From: an uncultured Bacteroides sp.
GTDB taxonomy: Bacteria; Bacteroidota; Bacteroidia; Bacteroidales; Bacteroidaceae
Direction: 5' to 3'
Assembly: GCA_905197435.1 (NCBI GenBank)
Contig: CAJJYX010000069.1
Span: 1 to 15,240 of the forward strand
DNA length: 15,240 bases
Within the stretch, counting starts at the first letter, position 1, and every line of letters begins with the position of its first letter. The notes below the pieces were generated by a model, which saw only the letters and a list, made by a program, of their open reading frames with translations, did not search any database and was not told where the DNA came from. A program made the position numbers and the translations under genes. Below are positions 7,260 to 15,016 of the stretch, piece by piece.

Positions 7260-7267
7260 CAAAGATA
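7260..7267 (-). promoter_or_regulatory. Candidate Bacteroides -7 box for the metal operon
   Basis: The minus strand reads TATCTTTG, matching TAnnTTTG. It ends eight bases before the ATG at 7251, so transcripts from it would have a leader of only a few bases. It would drive the Cys-rich protein, TonB receptor, HMA protein and ATPase genes. I see no convincing -33 element. Confidence 0.5.
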
Positions 7268-7333
7268 GAAAGTTTTAACCGTTTGCCGGAATTAATTTTT
7301 CCTTTTTTATGCATGCAGTTCGTTAATAAGTTC

Positions 7334-7341
7334 TATATTTG
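7334..7341 (+). promoter_or_regulatory. Candidate Bacteroides -7 box for the lipoprotein-rsmG-gcvP block
   Basis: TATATTTG matches TAnnTTTG and lies 48 bases before the ATG at 7390, a more usual spacing than that of the divergent promoter. The -33 region is not obvious. The genes to the right are closely spaced on the same strand, so this may be the main promoter for the block up to 13181. Confidence 0.5.
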
Positions 7342-7389
7342 TCGATAAAGTTTTTTGATTGATATGTTGATTTATAAACGAAATTCAAT

Positions 7390-8256
7390 ATGAAAAAGCA
7401 AACTGTCAGCCTACTTGTCCTTCTGCTTGCAGCAAGCGGTTTTTTCTTTTCCTGCGGTAACACCGTGAACAAAAACGCATACGCGTTGGAGTTCGACAGT
7501 ATACAAGTAAACGAAACCGTACATCTCTTCGGAGACACTGCCAAACCGGCCTGTAACCTTATCATCAACTTTGCCTATGCCAGCCAGTCATCCGACGTAA
7601 GGCTGAAAGACAGCTTGAACTCTTTCTTCCTCTCCGCCTGCTTCGGCGACAAATACATGACGATGGCACCCGAAGAAGCCGTCAAGAAATATACGGAGAA
7701 ATATGTCAGTGACTACCGCAATGACTTGGAACCGATGTACAAGAAGGATGAGCAGGACAAGGAGGACGAAGAAAGCATAGGAGCATGGTATTCCTATTAC
7801 AAAGGCATCGAAAGCCACGTGCAGTTATGCAACACCTTGATACTGACTTACCGTATAGATTACAACGAATATACCGGCGGTGCACACGGCATCTATATGT
7901 CCACCTTCCTCAATCTCGACCTAAAGACCCTAAGCCCCATACGCCTGGACGACCTCTTTGAGGGCGACTATAAGGAAGCGCTGACCGACCTGCTTTGGAA
8001 GCGACTGATGGCAGACAACAACGTTGCCACCCGCCAAGAGCTGGAGGACATGGGCTACGCCACCACCGGCGACCTGGAACCCGTCGATAATTTCTATCTG
8101 AGCCCAACGGGAATTACCTTCTATTATAATGTATATGAAATTGCCCCGTACGTAATGGGAGCAACCAAAATCACGTTATCCTATGAGGACATAGCCCCTC
8201 TGATGAACGGTGAATTCATCACATTGAGCAGCGCTATAAAAACAGACGGCAAATAG
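7390..8256 (+). CDS. DUF3298/RsiV-like putative lipoprotein
   Basis: The product is 288 residues. It begins with a short basic start and a hydrophobic stretch ending FFFSC-G, with Cys22 as the likely lipidated residue; the lipobox is loose, as is common in Bacteroides. Residues about 35-150 resemble the DUF4163 half and about 155-280 the DUF3298 half of RsiV-like proteins. The best marker is YNEYTGGAHG at 158-167, followed by a strand with LNLDLKTLSPIRLDDLF. In RsiV the same C-terminal domain binds lysozyme; most Bacteroides relatives are uncharacterised and I assign no ligand. A charged patch near 115-135 (DEQDKEDEE) is probably a surface loop. It lies 37 bases before the rsmG start on the same strand, with its own promoter upstream. 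The family call is good, but the function is unknown. Confidence 0.8.
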   Translation: MKKQTVSLLVLLLAASGFFFSCGNTVNKNAYALEFDSIQVNETVHLFGDTAKPACNLIINFAYASQSSDVRLKDSLNSFFLSACFGDKYMTMAPEEAVKKYTEKYVSDYRNDLEPMYKKDEQDKEDEESIGAWYSYYKGIESHVQLCNTLILTYRIDYNEYTGGAHGIYMSTFLNLDLKTLSPIRLDDLFEGDYKEALTDLLWKRLMADNNVATRQELEDMGYATTGDLEPVDNFYLSPTGITFYYNVYEIAPYVMGATKITLSYEDIAPLMNGEFITLSSAIKTDGK

Positions 8257-8293
8257 GAACTATAACCAATTGTCTATCAACATAAAATTCACA

Positions 8294-8914
8294 ATGGATT
8301 TAATACTCAAATATTTCCCGAACCTGACGGAAGAACAGAAACAGCAGTTTGCTGCGCTCTACGACCTCTATCTGGACTGGAACTCTAAGATTAATGTCAT
8401 TTCACGCAAAGATATCGAAAACTTATACGAGCACCATGTATTGCACTCTTTGGGCATTGCTAAAGTAATCAGGTTCAGACCGGGGACACAGATTATGGAT
8501 CTCGGCACAGGAGGTGGCTTCCCGGGAATTCCATTGGCCATCCTCTTTCCCGAAGTAAAGTTCCATCTGGTAGACAGCATCGGGAAGAAAGTACGCGTAG
8601 CCTCTGAAATCGCCAACAGCATCGGACTGAAGAACGTCACTTTCCGCCATGCCCGCGCAGAAGAGGAAAAAGGGAAGTTCGACTTTGTAGTAAGCCGCGC
8701 CGTAATGCCACTGATTGATTTGCTTAAAATCAGCCACAAGAACATAGCCGCCAAACAGCAGAATGCATTGCCCAACGGACTGATATGCTTAAAGGGAGGT
8801 GAATTGGGAAACGAAACAATGCCCGTCAAGAATAAAACCACCTTATGGGACTTGAAAGAATTCTTTGAAGAAGAGTTCTTCCAGACCAAGAAAGTAGTAC
8901 ATGTGGGTAATTAA
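8294..8914 (+). CDS. rsmG: 16S rRNA (guanine-527-N7)-methyltransferase RsmG
   Basis: RsmG (GidB) methylates G527 of 16S rRNA in the cytoplasm using S-adenosylmethionine. The product is 206 residues, the usual family length. The Rossmann-like SAM site is clear as IMDLGTGGGFPGIPLA at 67-82, followed by the acidic strand end FHLVDSIGKKVRV at 90-102 and the FVVSRAV block near 131-137 that is typical of RsmG. I start at the ATG at 8294. The frame stays open to a TTG at 8270, but that adds only eight residues without similarity and is a poor start. In many bacteria loss of rsmG gives low-level streptomycin resistance. Downstream, the stop is followed at once by a 21-base tandem repeat before the next gene. 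Confidence 0.96.
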   Translation: MDLILKYFPNLTEEQKQQFAALYDLYLDWNSKINVISRKDIENLYEHHVLHSLGIAKVIRFRPGTQIMDLGTGGGFPGIPLAILFPEVKFHLVDSIGKKVRVASEIANSIGLKNVTFRHARAEEEKGKFDFVVSRAVMPLIDLLKISHKNIAAKQQNALPNGLICLKGGELGNETMPVKNKTTLWDLKEFFEEEFFQTKKVVHVGN

Positions 8915-8926
8915 GGAATAAGAAGT

Positions 8927-8989
8927 ATAAAGCTAAGGTTTAGAAGCGCGAAGTTAAGGTTTAGAAACATAAAGTTGAGGCTTAGAAAG
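8927..8989 (+). repeat. Three 21-base tandem repeats after rsmG
   Basis: Three head-to-tail 21-base units lie at 8927-8947, 8948-8968 and 8969-8989, sharing the core AAGTTAAGGTTTAGAA with a few substitutions. A more diverged partial copy (TTAAGG then AATAAGAAG) precedes them at 8911-8926 and overlaps the rsmG stop. They fill most of the 88-base gap before the metallo-hydrolase gene. I know no function for them. Confidence 0.85.
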
Positions 8990-9002
8990 CTAAATACATG
9001 TC

Positions 9003-9641
9003 ATGAAAATAAAGAGATTTGAATTTAATATGTTCCCGGAGAACTGCTATGTGCTTTGGGATGAAACCAATGAAGCGGTCGTCATTGACCCGGGCTGTTT
9101 TTATGAGGAAGAAAAGCAGGCTTTGAAAAGCTTCATAATCAAGAATGAGCTGAATGTAAAACATCTGCTGAACACCCATCTGCATCTGGACCATATTTTC
9201 GGCAATCCTTTCATGCTGAAAGAATTCGGTCTGAAGGCTGAAGCCAACCAAGCCGATGAGTTCTGGATTGACGAAGCTCCGAAACAAAGCCGCATGTTCG
9301 GTTTCCAACTACAGGAAGCCCCTGTGCCCCTGGGCACTTATCTGCACGATGGAGACATCATCACTTTCGGCAATACGAAACTGGAAGCCATCCACGTGCC
9401 GGGACACTCGCCGGGCAGTCTGGTGTACTACTGTGCGGCAGACCACTGCATGTTCTCGGGGGATGTGCTGTTCCAAGGCAGTATCGGCCGCGCTGACCTT
9501 GCCGGCGGTAACTTCGACGAACTGATAGATCATATTTGCAGCCGTCTGTTCATCCTGCCCAACGACACGATTGTCTATCCAGGGCATGGAGCTCCGACAA
9601 CGATTGGAATTGAAAAAGCGGAGAATCCGTTCTTCCGGTAA
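9003..9641 (+). CDS. Metallo-beta-lactamase-fold hydrolase, glyoxalase II-like
   Basis: The product is 212 residues and consists of a bare metallo-beta-lactamase domain. The metal ligands are all visible: H59-x-H61-x-D63-H64 in THLHLDH, His135 in VPGHSPGS, Asp154 in FSGDVLF and His195 in YPGHG. The short form without the C-terminal helical domain of GloB matches the YcbL-type glyoxalase II-like group, which hydrolyses thioesters such as S-lactoylglutathione or unknown substrates. Bacteroides generally lacks glutathione, so the substrate here is open. The ATG at 9003 is preceded by another ATG at 8998 that stops after two codons. It ends 31 bases before gcvP on the same strand and is probably in the same transcript. 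Confidence 0.9.
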   Translation: MKIKRFEFNMFPENCYVLWDETNEAVVIDPGCFYEEEKQALKSFIIKNELNVKHLLNTHLHLDHIFGNPFMLKEFGLKAEANQADEFWIDEAPKQSRMFGFQLQEAPVPLGTYLHDGDIITFGNTKLEAIHVPGHSPGSLVYYCAADHCMFSGDVLFQGSIGRADLAGGNFDELIDHICSRLFILPNDTIVYPGHGAPTTIGIEKAENPFFR

Positions 9642-9672
9642 ATATATAGCAAACTTTTAAATCATTACAGTC

Positions 9673-12519
9673 ATGAAAAACGACCTATTGGCCTACCGCC
9701 ACATCGGCATCAGCGAAAAAGACGAGGAAAAGATGCTCCAGAAAATCGGAGTGGAAAGCCTGGATGAGCTGATTGATAAAACCATCCCTGCCAACATCCG
9801 CCTGAAAGAGCCGTTGGCTCTTCCCAAAGCGATGACGGAGTATGAATTTGCACAACACATTGCAGGGCTGGCTGCCAAAAATAAGCTTTACACAACCTAT
9901 ATCGGTATGGGATGGTACAACACCGTCACCCCTGCCGTTATCCAACGGAATGTATTCGAGAACCCCGTTTGGTACACCTCCTATACTCCCTACCAGACCG
10001 AAGTTTCGCAAGGACGCCTGGAAGCCCTGATGAACTTCCAGACTGCCGTGTGCGACTTGACCGGCATGCCTCTTGCCAACTGCTCCCTGCTGGACGAAGC
10101 GACTGCCGCAGCCGAAGCCGTGACAATGATGTATGCCCTGCGTCCACGCGATATGCAGAAATCGGGGGCCAACGTAGTATTCATAGACGAAGCCATCTTT
10201 CCACAGACATTGGCAGTAATGACCACCCGTGCCATTCCCCAAGGCATCGAACTGCGTATCGGCAAATACCATGAGATGGAATTCACACCCGACATCTTTG
10301 CCTGCGTACTGCAATACCCCAACGCCAACGGTAATGTGGAGGATTATCGCGCCTTCGTGGAAAAAGCTCATGCAGCAAACTGCAAAGTAGCAGTTGCCGC
10401 CGATATATTAAGCCTCGCCCTGCTCACCCCTCCGGGAGAATGGGGAGCTGACATCGTTTTCGGAACCACACAACGGTTGGGTACACCGATGTTCTACGGC
10501 GGCCCGTCAGCAGCCTATTTTGCCACCCGCGATGAATACAAGCGCAATATGCCGGGACGCATCATCGGCTGGTCTAAAGACAAGTACGGCAAACTGTGTT
10601 ACCGCATGGCACTGCAAACCCGCGAGCAACACATCAAGCGTGAGAAGGCGACTTCAAACATCTGCACCGCGCAGGCACTGCTGGCCACAATGGCGGGATT
10701 CTATGCCGTATATCACGGTCCGGAAGGTATCCGCACCATTGCAGAACGCATCCATAGCATTGCCGTATTCCTGGAAAAGAGTATCAGCAAACTGGGATAC
10801 AAGCAAGTCAATGCACAATATTTCGACACTCTCCGCTTTGCACTGCCCGACACCATTTCGGCACAACAAATACGCACCATTGCCTTAAGTAAGGAAGTAA
10901 ACCTGCGTTATTTCAAGAATGGAGATGTAGGCATGAGCATCGACGAAACGACAGATACAGCCGCTGTCAATGTGCTGCTTTCCATCTTCGCCATTGCCGC
11001 CGGAAAGGACTGGGAAAAGACAAGTGACGTTCCGGTAGCCAATACCATCAAGGAGATGAAACGCCAAAGCACCTATCTGACACATGAAGTGTTCAACAAA
11101 TACCATACGGAAACGGAAATGATGCGCTACATCAAGCGTCTCGACCGTAAGGATATCTCACTGGCACATTCCATGATTTCCCTCGGTTCATGTACCATGA
11201 AGTTGAACGCCGCTGCAGAAATGTTGCCGCTCAGCCGTCCGGAATTCATGAACATACATCCCCTGGTACCTGAAGACCAAGCAGAAGGATATCGTGAGCT
11301 GATAAGCAACCTCAGTGAAGAGCTGAAGATAATTACCGGTTTTGCCGGTGTCAGCCTGCAACCCAACTCCGGTGCGGCCGGTGAATATGCAGGACTCCGT
11401 GTTATCCGCGCCTATCTGGAAAGTATAGGACAAGGACACCGCAACAAAATACTGATACCGGCATCCGCACATGGAACCAACCCGGCATCCGCCATCCAAG
11501 CAGGCTTTACTACCGTGACTTGCGCCTGCGACGCGCAAGGCAATGTAGATATGGCCGACTTGCGTGCCAAAGCGGAAGCAAATAAGGAAGAACTGGCTGC
11601 CTTGATGATTACTTACCCTTCCACACATGGCATTTTTGAAACGGAAATAGTAGAAATCTGCCACATTATACATGCCTGCGGTGCGCAAGTATATATGGAC
11701 GGTGCCAATATGAACGCCCAAGTAGGCTTGACAAATCCCGGCTTTATCGGTGCTGACGTCTGTCACTTGAACCTGCACAAAACATTCGCCTCTCCTCATG
11801 GCGGCGGCGGACCGGGCGTAGGTCCCATCTGTGTGGCAGAACATCTTGTTCCGTTCCTTCCGGGACACAAATTGTTCGGCAATGCCGCCAACCAAGTGTC
11901 CGGCGCTCCCTTCGGCAGTGCGGGCATTCTGCCCATCACATACGGCTATATCCGCATGATGGGAACAGAAGGGCTGACACGCGCCACAAAAATAGCTATC
12001 CTCAGTGCCAACTATCTGGCAGCCTGCCTCAAGGATACGTACGGTATCGTTTACCGGGGTGCTACAGGTTTTGTGGGACACGAAATGATATTGGAATGCC
12101 GCAAGGTACATGAAGAAACGGGTATCAGCGAAAACGACATCGCCAAGCGCCTGATGGACTACGGGTATCATGCTCCTACCCTCTCCTTCCCGGTACATGG
12201 TACCTTGATGATTGAACCGACGGAAAGCGAAAGCCTTGCCGAACTCGATAATTTTGTCCACGTGATGCTGAACATCTGGAACGAGATTCAAGAAGTGAAA
12301 AACGGTGAAGCCGACAAAGCCGACAACGTGCTGGTGAATGCCCCACATCCCGAATATGAAGTGGTTGCCAACCAATGGGAACACAGCTATACCCGTGAAA
12401 AGGCAGTCTACCCGATAGAAAGCGTACGCGAAAACAAGTTCTGGGTGAACGTGGCACGTGTAGACAACACCTTGGGAGACCGCAAACTGTTGCCAACGTG
12501 TTATGGATGCTTTGACTGA
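9673..12519 (+). CDS. gcvP: Glycine dehydrogenase (decarboxylating), P protein of the glycine cleavage system
   Basis: GcvP decarboxylates glycine with pyridoxal phosphate and passes the aminomethyl group to the lipoyl arm of H protein. The 948-residue product is the fused, single-chain form, similar in length to E. coli GcvP (957). The N-terminus YRHIGISEKDEEKML is typical. The second half has the PLP site HLNLHKTFASPHGGGGPG with Lys703 as the Schiff-base lysine, and a Gly-rich loop follows. Other conserved stretches are LGSCTMKLNAAAEMLP and HGTNPASA. gcvT and gcvH are not in the window. Function depends on lipoylated H protein, so lipB at 799-1458 belongs to the same larger pathway. The stop overlaps the start of the next gene by one base (TGATG), which suggests coupled translation. 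It shows no truncation or frameshift. Confidence 0.98.
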   Translation: MKNDLLAYRHIGISEKDEEKMLQKIGVESLDELIDKTIPANIRLKEPLALPKAMTEYEFAQHIAGLAAKNKLYTTYIGMGWYNTVTPAVIQRNVFENPVWYTSYTPYQTEVSQGRLEALMNFQTAVCDLTGMPLANCSLLDEATAAAEAVTMMYALRPRDMQKSGANVVFIDEAIFPQTLAVMTTRAIPQGIELRIGKYHEMEFTPDIFACVLQYPNANGNVEDYRAFVEKAHAANCKVAVAADILSLALLTPPGEWGADIVFGTTQRLGTPMFYGGPSAAYFATRDEYKRNMPGRIIGWSKDKYGKLCYRMALQTREQHIKREKATSNICTAQALLATMAGFYAVYHGPEGIRTIAERIHSIAVFLEKSISKLGYKQVNAQYFDTLRFALPDTISAQQIRTIALSKEVNLRYFKNGDVGMSIDETTDTAAVNVLLSIFAIAAGKDWEKTSDVPVANTIKEMKRQSTYLTHEVFNKYHTETEMMRYIKRLDRKDISLAHSMISLGSCTMKLNAAAEMLPLSRPEFMNIHPLVPEDQAEGYRELISNLSEELKIITGFAGVSLQPNSGAAGEYAGLRVIRAYLESIGQGHRNKILIPASAHGTNPASAIQAGFTTVTCACDAQGNVDMADLRAKAEANKEELAALMITYPSTHGIFETEIVEICHIIHACGAQVYMDGANMNAQVGLTNPGFIGADVCHLNLHKTFASPHGGGGPGVGPICVAEHLVPFLPGHKLFGNAANQVSGAPFGSAGILPITYGYIRMMGTEGLTRATKIAILSANYLAACLKDTYGIVYRGATGFVGHEMILECRKVHEETGISENDIAKRLMDYGYHAPTLSFPVHGTLMIEPTESESLAELDNFVHVMLNIWNEIQEVKNGEADKADNVLVNAPHPEYEVVANQWEHSYTREKAVYPIESVRENKFWVNVARVDNTLGDRKLLPTCYGCFD

Positions 12520-13181
12520 TGAAAAGAAAACGAAACGGATTATTTTATAGCAAAAAAGAAGAAACCATCAATTCCATCTCCCATGGCATCGGCATTGCCA
12601 TGGGAGTAATTGTTGGTATATTATTCCTGGTAAAATGCTATCAGGCACAGAATCTTTGGGCAGCATTCGGTGTATGGCTCTACCTTTTCGGCATGGGTAG
12701 TTCTTATCTTGCCTCCACCCTCTACCACTCTCTGAAACACCATAACCCGTGGAAACGACGTCTTCGGCATTGGGACCATGCAGCCATCTATTGGCATATT
12801 GCAGGCAGTTACTCCCCCATCACTCTCATTGCCTTGCGAGGAGATTCCGGTTGGGGATGGGGATTGTTCGGTTTCGTCTGGCTATGCGCCATCATCGGTA
12901 CTTTTGTCAGTTTCCGCAAGATGAAGGAGCACAGTTACGCGGAAACGGTGTGCTACATCTTGATGGGACTGTCCGTACTGGTAGTATTCAAGCAGCTTTT
13001 CGTCCTCTCCCCCACAGCATGCTACTGGATTATTGCCGAAGGAGCATGCTACATCACGGGAGCCGCTTTCTACTCCTTGCGCAAGGCACGATATATGCAC
13101 TCGGTTTTCCATTTCTTTGTATTGGGTGGCTCAGCCTGCCACATGGTGGCTGTGTGGGACATACTGGTGAAGATGCTGTAA
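12519..13181 (+). CDS. Hemolysin III family (PAQR-like) integral membrane protein
   Basis: The product is 220 residues with about seven hydrophobic helices, as in YqfA and hemolysin III of Bacillus cereus. Three candidate metal ligands of the PAQR/CREST superfamily are in place: His70 in STLYHSL, and His194-x-x-x-His198 in the last helix (HSVFHFFVLGG). RRLRHWDHAAIYWHIAGSYSP at 80-100 includes the conserved Asp86. In adiponectin receptors the equivalent residues bind zinc and support a hydrolase activity; for bacterial members the role is unclear and the name hemolysin rests on few experiments. The ATG overlaps the gcvP stop by one base, so expression is tied to gcvP. The gene ends 56 bases from the convergent nitroreductase gene, and I find no clear terminator between them. 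Confidence 0.92.
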   Translation: MKRKRNGLFYSKKEETINSISHGIGIAMGVIVGILFLVKCYQAQNLWAAFGVWLYLFGMGSSYLASTLYHSLKHHNPWKRRLRHWDHAAIYWHIAGSYSPITLIALRGDSGWGWGLFGFVWLCAIIGTFVSFRKMKEHSYAETVCYILMGLSVLVVFKQLFVLSPTACYWIIAEGACYITGAAFYSLRKARYMHSVFHFFVLGGSACHMVAVWDILVKML

Positions 13182-13237
13182 GCAAAATATAAATGCGTAC
13201 GGCAAACAGCTTCTACCTTTCCTATAGATACCTCTTC

Positions 13238-13801
13238 CTAACGGATAATGGTTACCATGCCTTCCTTCACCTTTTTCTCTTTCATCGGAGCGTCAGCAGG
13301 GGCATATCCCAAGGCTGTACAACCATATACCTTATGATTTTCGGGTACACCCAGCTTTGTCAAGAAAGCACGGACACCGGGATCGTCGCACGTTTGTCCC
13401 AATTGGTTAATCCAGCAAGAACCGATGCCGAGGGACTTGGCCGAAAGGGAAATATTCTCCAGAGCGCAGGCACAATCCATACCGGCCCACCATTGGGTAG
13501 GCTCGTTGGAGACAATGACAAGCGTAGGGGCATGATAGTAACAACAATAAGTCCGGCTGTACCCACGTTCCCGCGTATGAGGGTCATCACTCTTGGCAAA
13601 GGCACCTTTGATTTTATCGTTCAGTTCTTCCAGTACCTCCTTATTCTGAATAGCAGTGAAGTGCCAAGTCTCCAAATGCATGCCATTGGGAGCATAAGTG
13701 GCCGCTTCAAGGATAAGGTTCAAATCTTCTGCGGAAATCTGCTGTTCCGTATAGGCACGGACACTGCGACGTGCCTTGATAGTTTGTAATGTTTCGTTCA
13801 T
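13238..13801 (-). CDS. Nitroreductase-family FMN protein
   Basis: The product is 187 residues. The N-terminal motif KARRSVRAYTEQQI (9-22) is the FMN phosphate-binding start of the nitroreductase family. AATYAPNGMHLETWHF at 33-48 is the next conserved block, and GIGSCWINQL near 125-134 plus the late CTALGYAPADAP at 161-172 complete the fold. Such enzymes reduce nitro groups, quinones or related acceptors with NAD(P)H as homodimers in the cytoplasm; the natural substrate cannot be read from sequence. Cys86-Cys87 and further cysteines are present, but no ferredoxin domain is fused. The gene lies 66 bases downstream of the HpaII-family gene. That gap carries a short TTGATAA-type repeat and no recognisable -7 box, so read-through from the genes upstream is likely. 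Confidence 0.92.
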   Translation of the reverse strand: MNETLQTIKARRSVRAYTEQQISAEDLNLILEAATYAPNGMHLETWHFTAIQNKEVLEELNDKIKGAFAKSDDPHTRERGYSRTYCCYYHAPTLVIVSNEPTQWWAGMDCACALENISLSAKSLGIGSCWINQLGQTCDDPGVRAFLTKLGVPENHKVYGCTALGYAPADAPMKEKKVKEGMVTIIR

Positions 13802-13809
13802 TTGTTCAA

Positions 13810-13836
13810 TTGAAATTGATGGTTGATAATTGATAA
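13810..13836 (-). repeat. Heptanucleotide direct repeat upstream of the nitroreductase gene
   Basis: On the plus strand the units TTGAAA, TTGATGG, TTGATAA and TTGATAA run head to tail at 13810-13836, nine bases from the nitroreductase ATG. Two copies are exact and two have changes. The repeat lies in the 5' leader of the gene. Confidence 0.6.
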
Positions 13837-13867
13837 TGCGGGTCAGTGAGTGTTCGGTGTGGGGATT

Positions 13868-14992
13868 TCACCGTTTCACCAATCCAATCTTCACATTCAG
13901 TTTGAAGTACCAGACGCCGTTCTCACGCTCCAAGAAACCATATTTATCCTTGTCTACAGAGCCTTTCTCCAGACGCGTGTTCTGATAGAGGAAATCTGCG
14001 AAAACCTGAGGGCGGGATTTGTGATAACAAAGCACTTGGCCGTTACCATCCGTCAACAGCATGCCTTCCACAGCAGAGTCCGTACCGTTATAAATCTTGG
14101 CAGGGCGCATGCCGAGGGCAAGTACCAGCAGGAACTGCTTCATCTTGAACTCATAGAAATGGTGCTTGTTTATCAACTCGTCCTTTACCTTCAGAGGATT
14201 CATTTCCTTAATGCGCTCCGTCAGCTCGCTGATACGGGTAATGCCATCCAAATGCATAAGACGCACCATCTCTGCCAGCATACGCGGAAAGTGGAGGTCT
14301 ATCATCAGCAGATTACAACGGAACACGCGGTCGGCAACGTCAGCATACTTCAACACACCACCCAGACGCTCGATCATCATCATGCGTTCGGCTACTTCCG
14401 TAGGAGATTCAGGCAAAGCGTTTACCTTGTTCACCGTGGGCACGGCAAACTTGACACCACTTTGCTCCAGCTTCAGATTGGCAGTACGCCCTCCGTCCAG
14501 CAACGGATTCATCGGAGCAAGACGACAACGGACATTGAAGCCCGTCAGAGGCGCTTCGGAATGCCAGAAGGCAACGGAAAAGTCGGTACGGTCCTCTGTC
14601 TTGGACTCCAGATCGTATATGTTGACAGCATCCAGAAAGACTTCCAGGCCTTCGGACACTTCTATTTCCTCGCCCGAAACGTTTTTCAGCAGATGCAGAA
14701 TCAACTCTGCCGCATTACCGAAATCCTCGCGGGGGAAACGTTGTTCTTCCTTATCGGCCGGAACAAACAGACCGTTCTTCTCGGTAGTTCCACTGACAAT
14801 GCGCACTTCCTGTTCTTCGATATAGTAACGCCGCGTACCGTCATGCTCTTCCCTCTGTATCAGAGCAACGGGCCAACGCTGTTTTTCGTCTTTTTCCGCT
14901 TTCGGTGTGCCGAGTGATACAGCTCCATCTGCCAGCAGGCGAAAGAAAGTGTAGAGCTCGCCTAACTCCCTTTTTGTTGCACTAAATGCCAT
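13868..14992 (-). CDS. HpaII-family restriction endonuclease homologue, apparently without a partner methyltransferase
   Basis: The product is 374 residues, near the length of R.HpaII (about 358), which cuts CCGG. The N-terminus KRELGELYTFFRLLADG (7-23) fits the family start. The C-terminal part from about 284 has the family pattern FLLVLALGMRP (287-297), a G-x-V-x-C-Y-H stretch at 318-324, FADFLYQNTRLEK and a final GVWYFKLNVKI. The central region with Asp137 (TDFSV) and GFNVRCRL at 151-158 lines up with the block that in typical members reads roughly D-I-x-L ... G-F-S-I-K-S. Arg155 stands where I recall the presumed catalytic Lys. Recognition of CCGG is not implied, and cutting may be lost. 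A good ribosome site (AAGGAAG) precedes the ATG. It lies 24 bases after the YigZ/IMPACT gene and no cytosine methyltransferase is visible. The family call rests on recalled similarity, not an alignment. Confidence 0.78.
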   Translation of the reverse strand: MAFSATKRELGELYTFFRLLADGAVSLGTPKAEKDEKQRWPVALIQREEHDGTRRYYIEEQEVRIVSGTTEKNGLFVPADKEEQRFPREDFGNAAELILHLLKNVSGEEIEVSEGLEVFLDAVNIYDLESKTEDRTDFSVAFWHSEAPLTGFNVRCRLAPMNPLLDGGRTANLKLEQSGVKFAVPTVNKVNALPESPTEVAERMMMIERLGGVLKYADVADRVFRCNLLMIDLHFPRMLAEMVRLMHLDGITRISELTERIKEMNPLKVKDELINKHHFYEFKMKQFLLVLALGMRPAKIYNGTDSAVEGMLLTDGNGQVLCYHKSRPQVFADFLYQNTRLEKGSVDKDKYGFLERENGVWYFKLNVKIGLVKR

Positions 14993-15016
14993 ATCTTCCT
15001 TATTCTATTTGTTTTA

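Noticed and set aside
8270..8293. TTG start for rsmG
   Set aside because: It would add eight residues not expected in RsmG. The ATG at 8294 gives the usual length and N-terminus.
11188..12384. 398-codon open frame on the minus strand
   Set aside because: It is antisense to gcvP, which is conserved and complete here; the open frame is a by-product of codon use.
13850..14917. 355-codon open frame on the plus strand
   Set aside because: It is antisense to the HpaII-family gene, which has family patterns at both ends and a good ribosome site. The antisense protein is His- and Gln-rich and unlike a real product.
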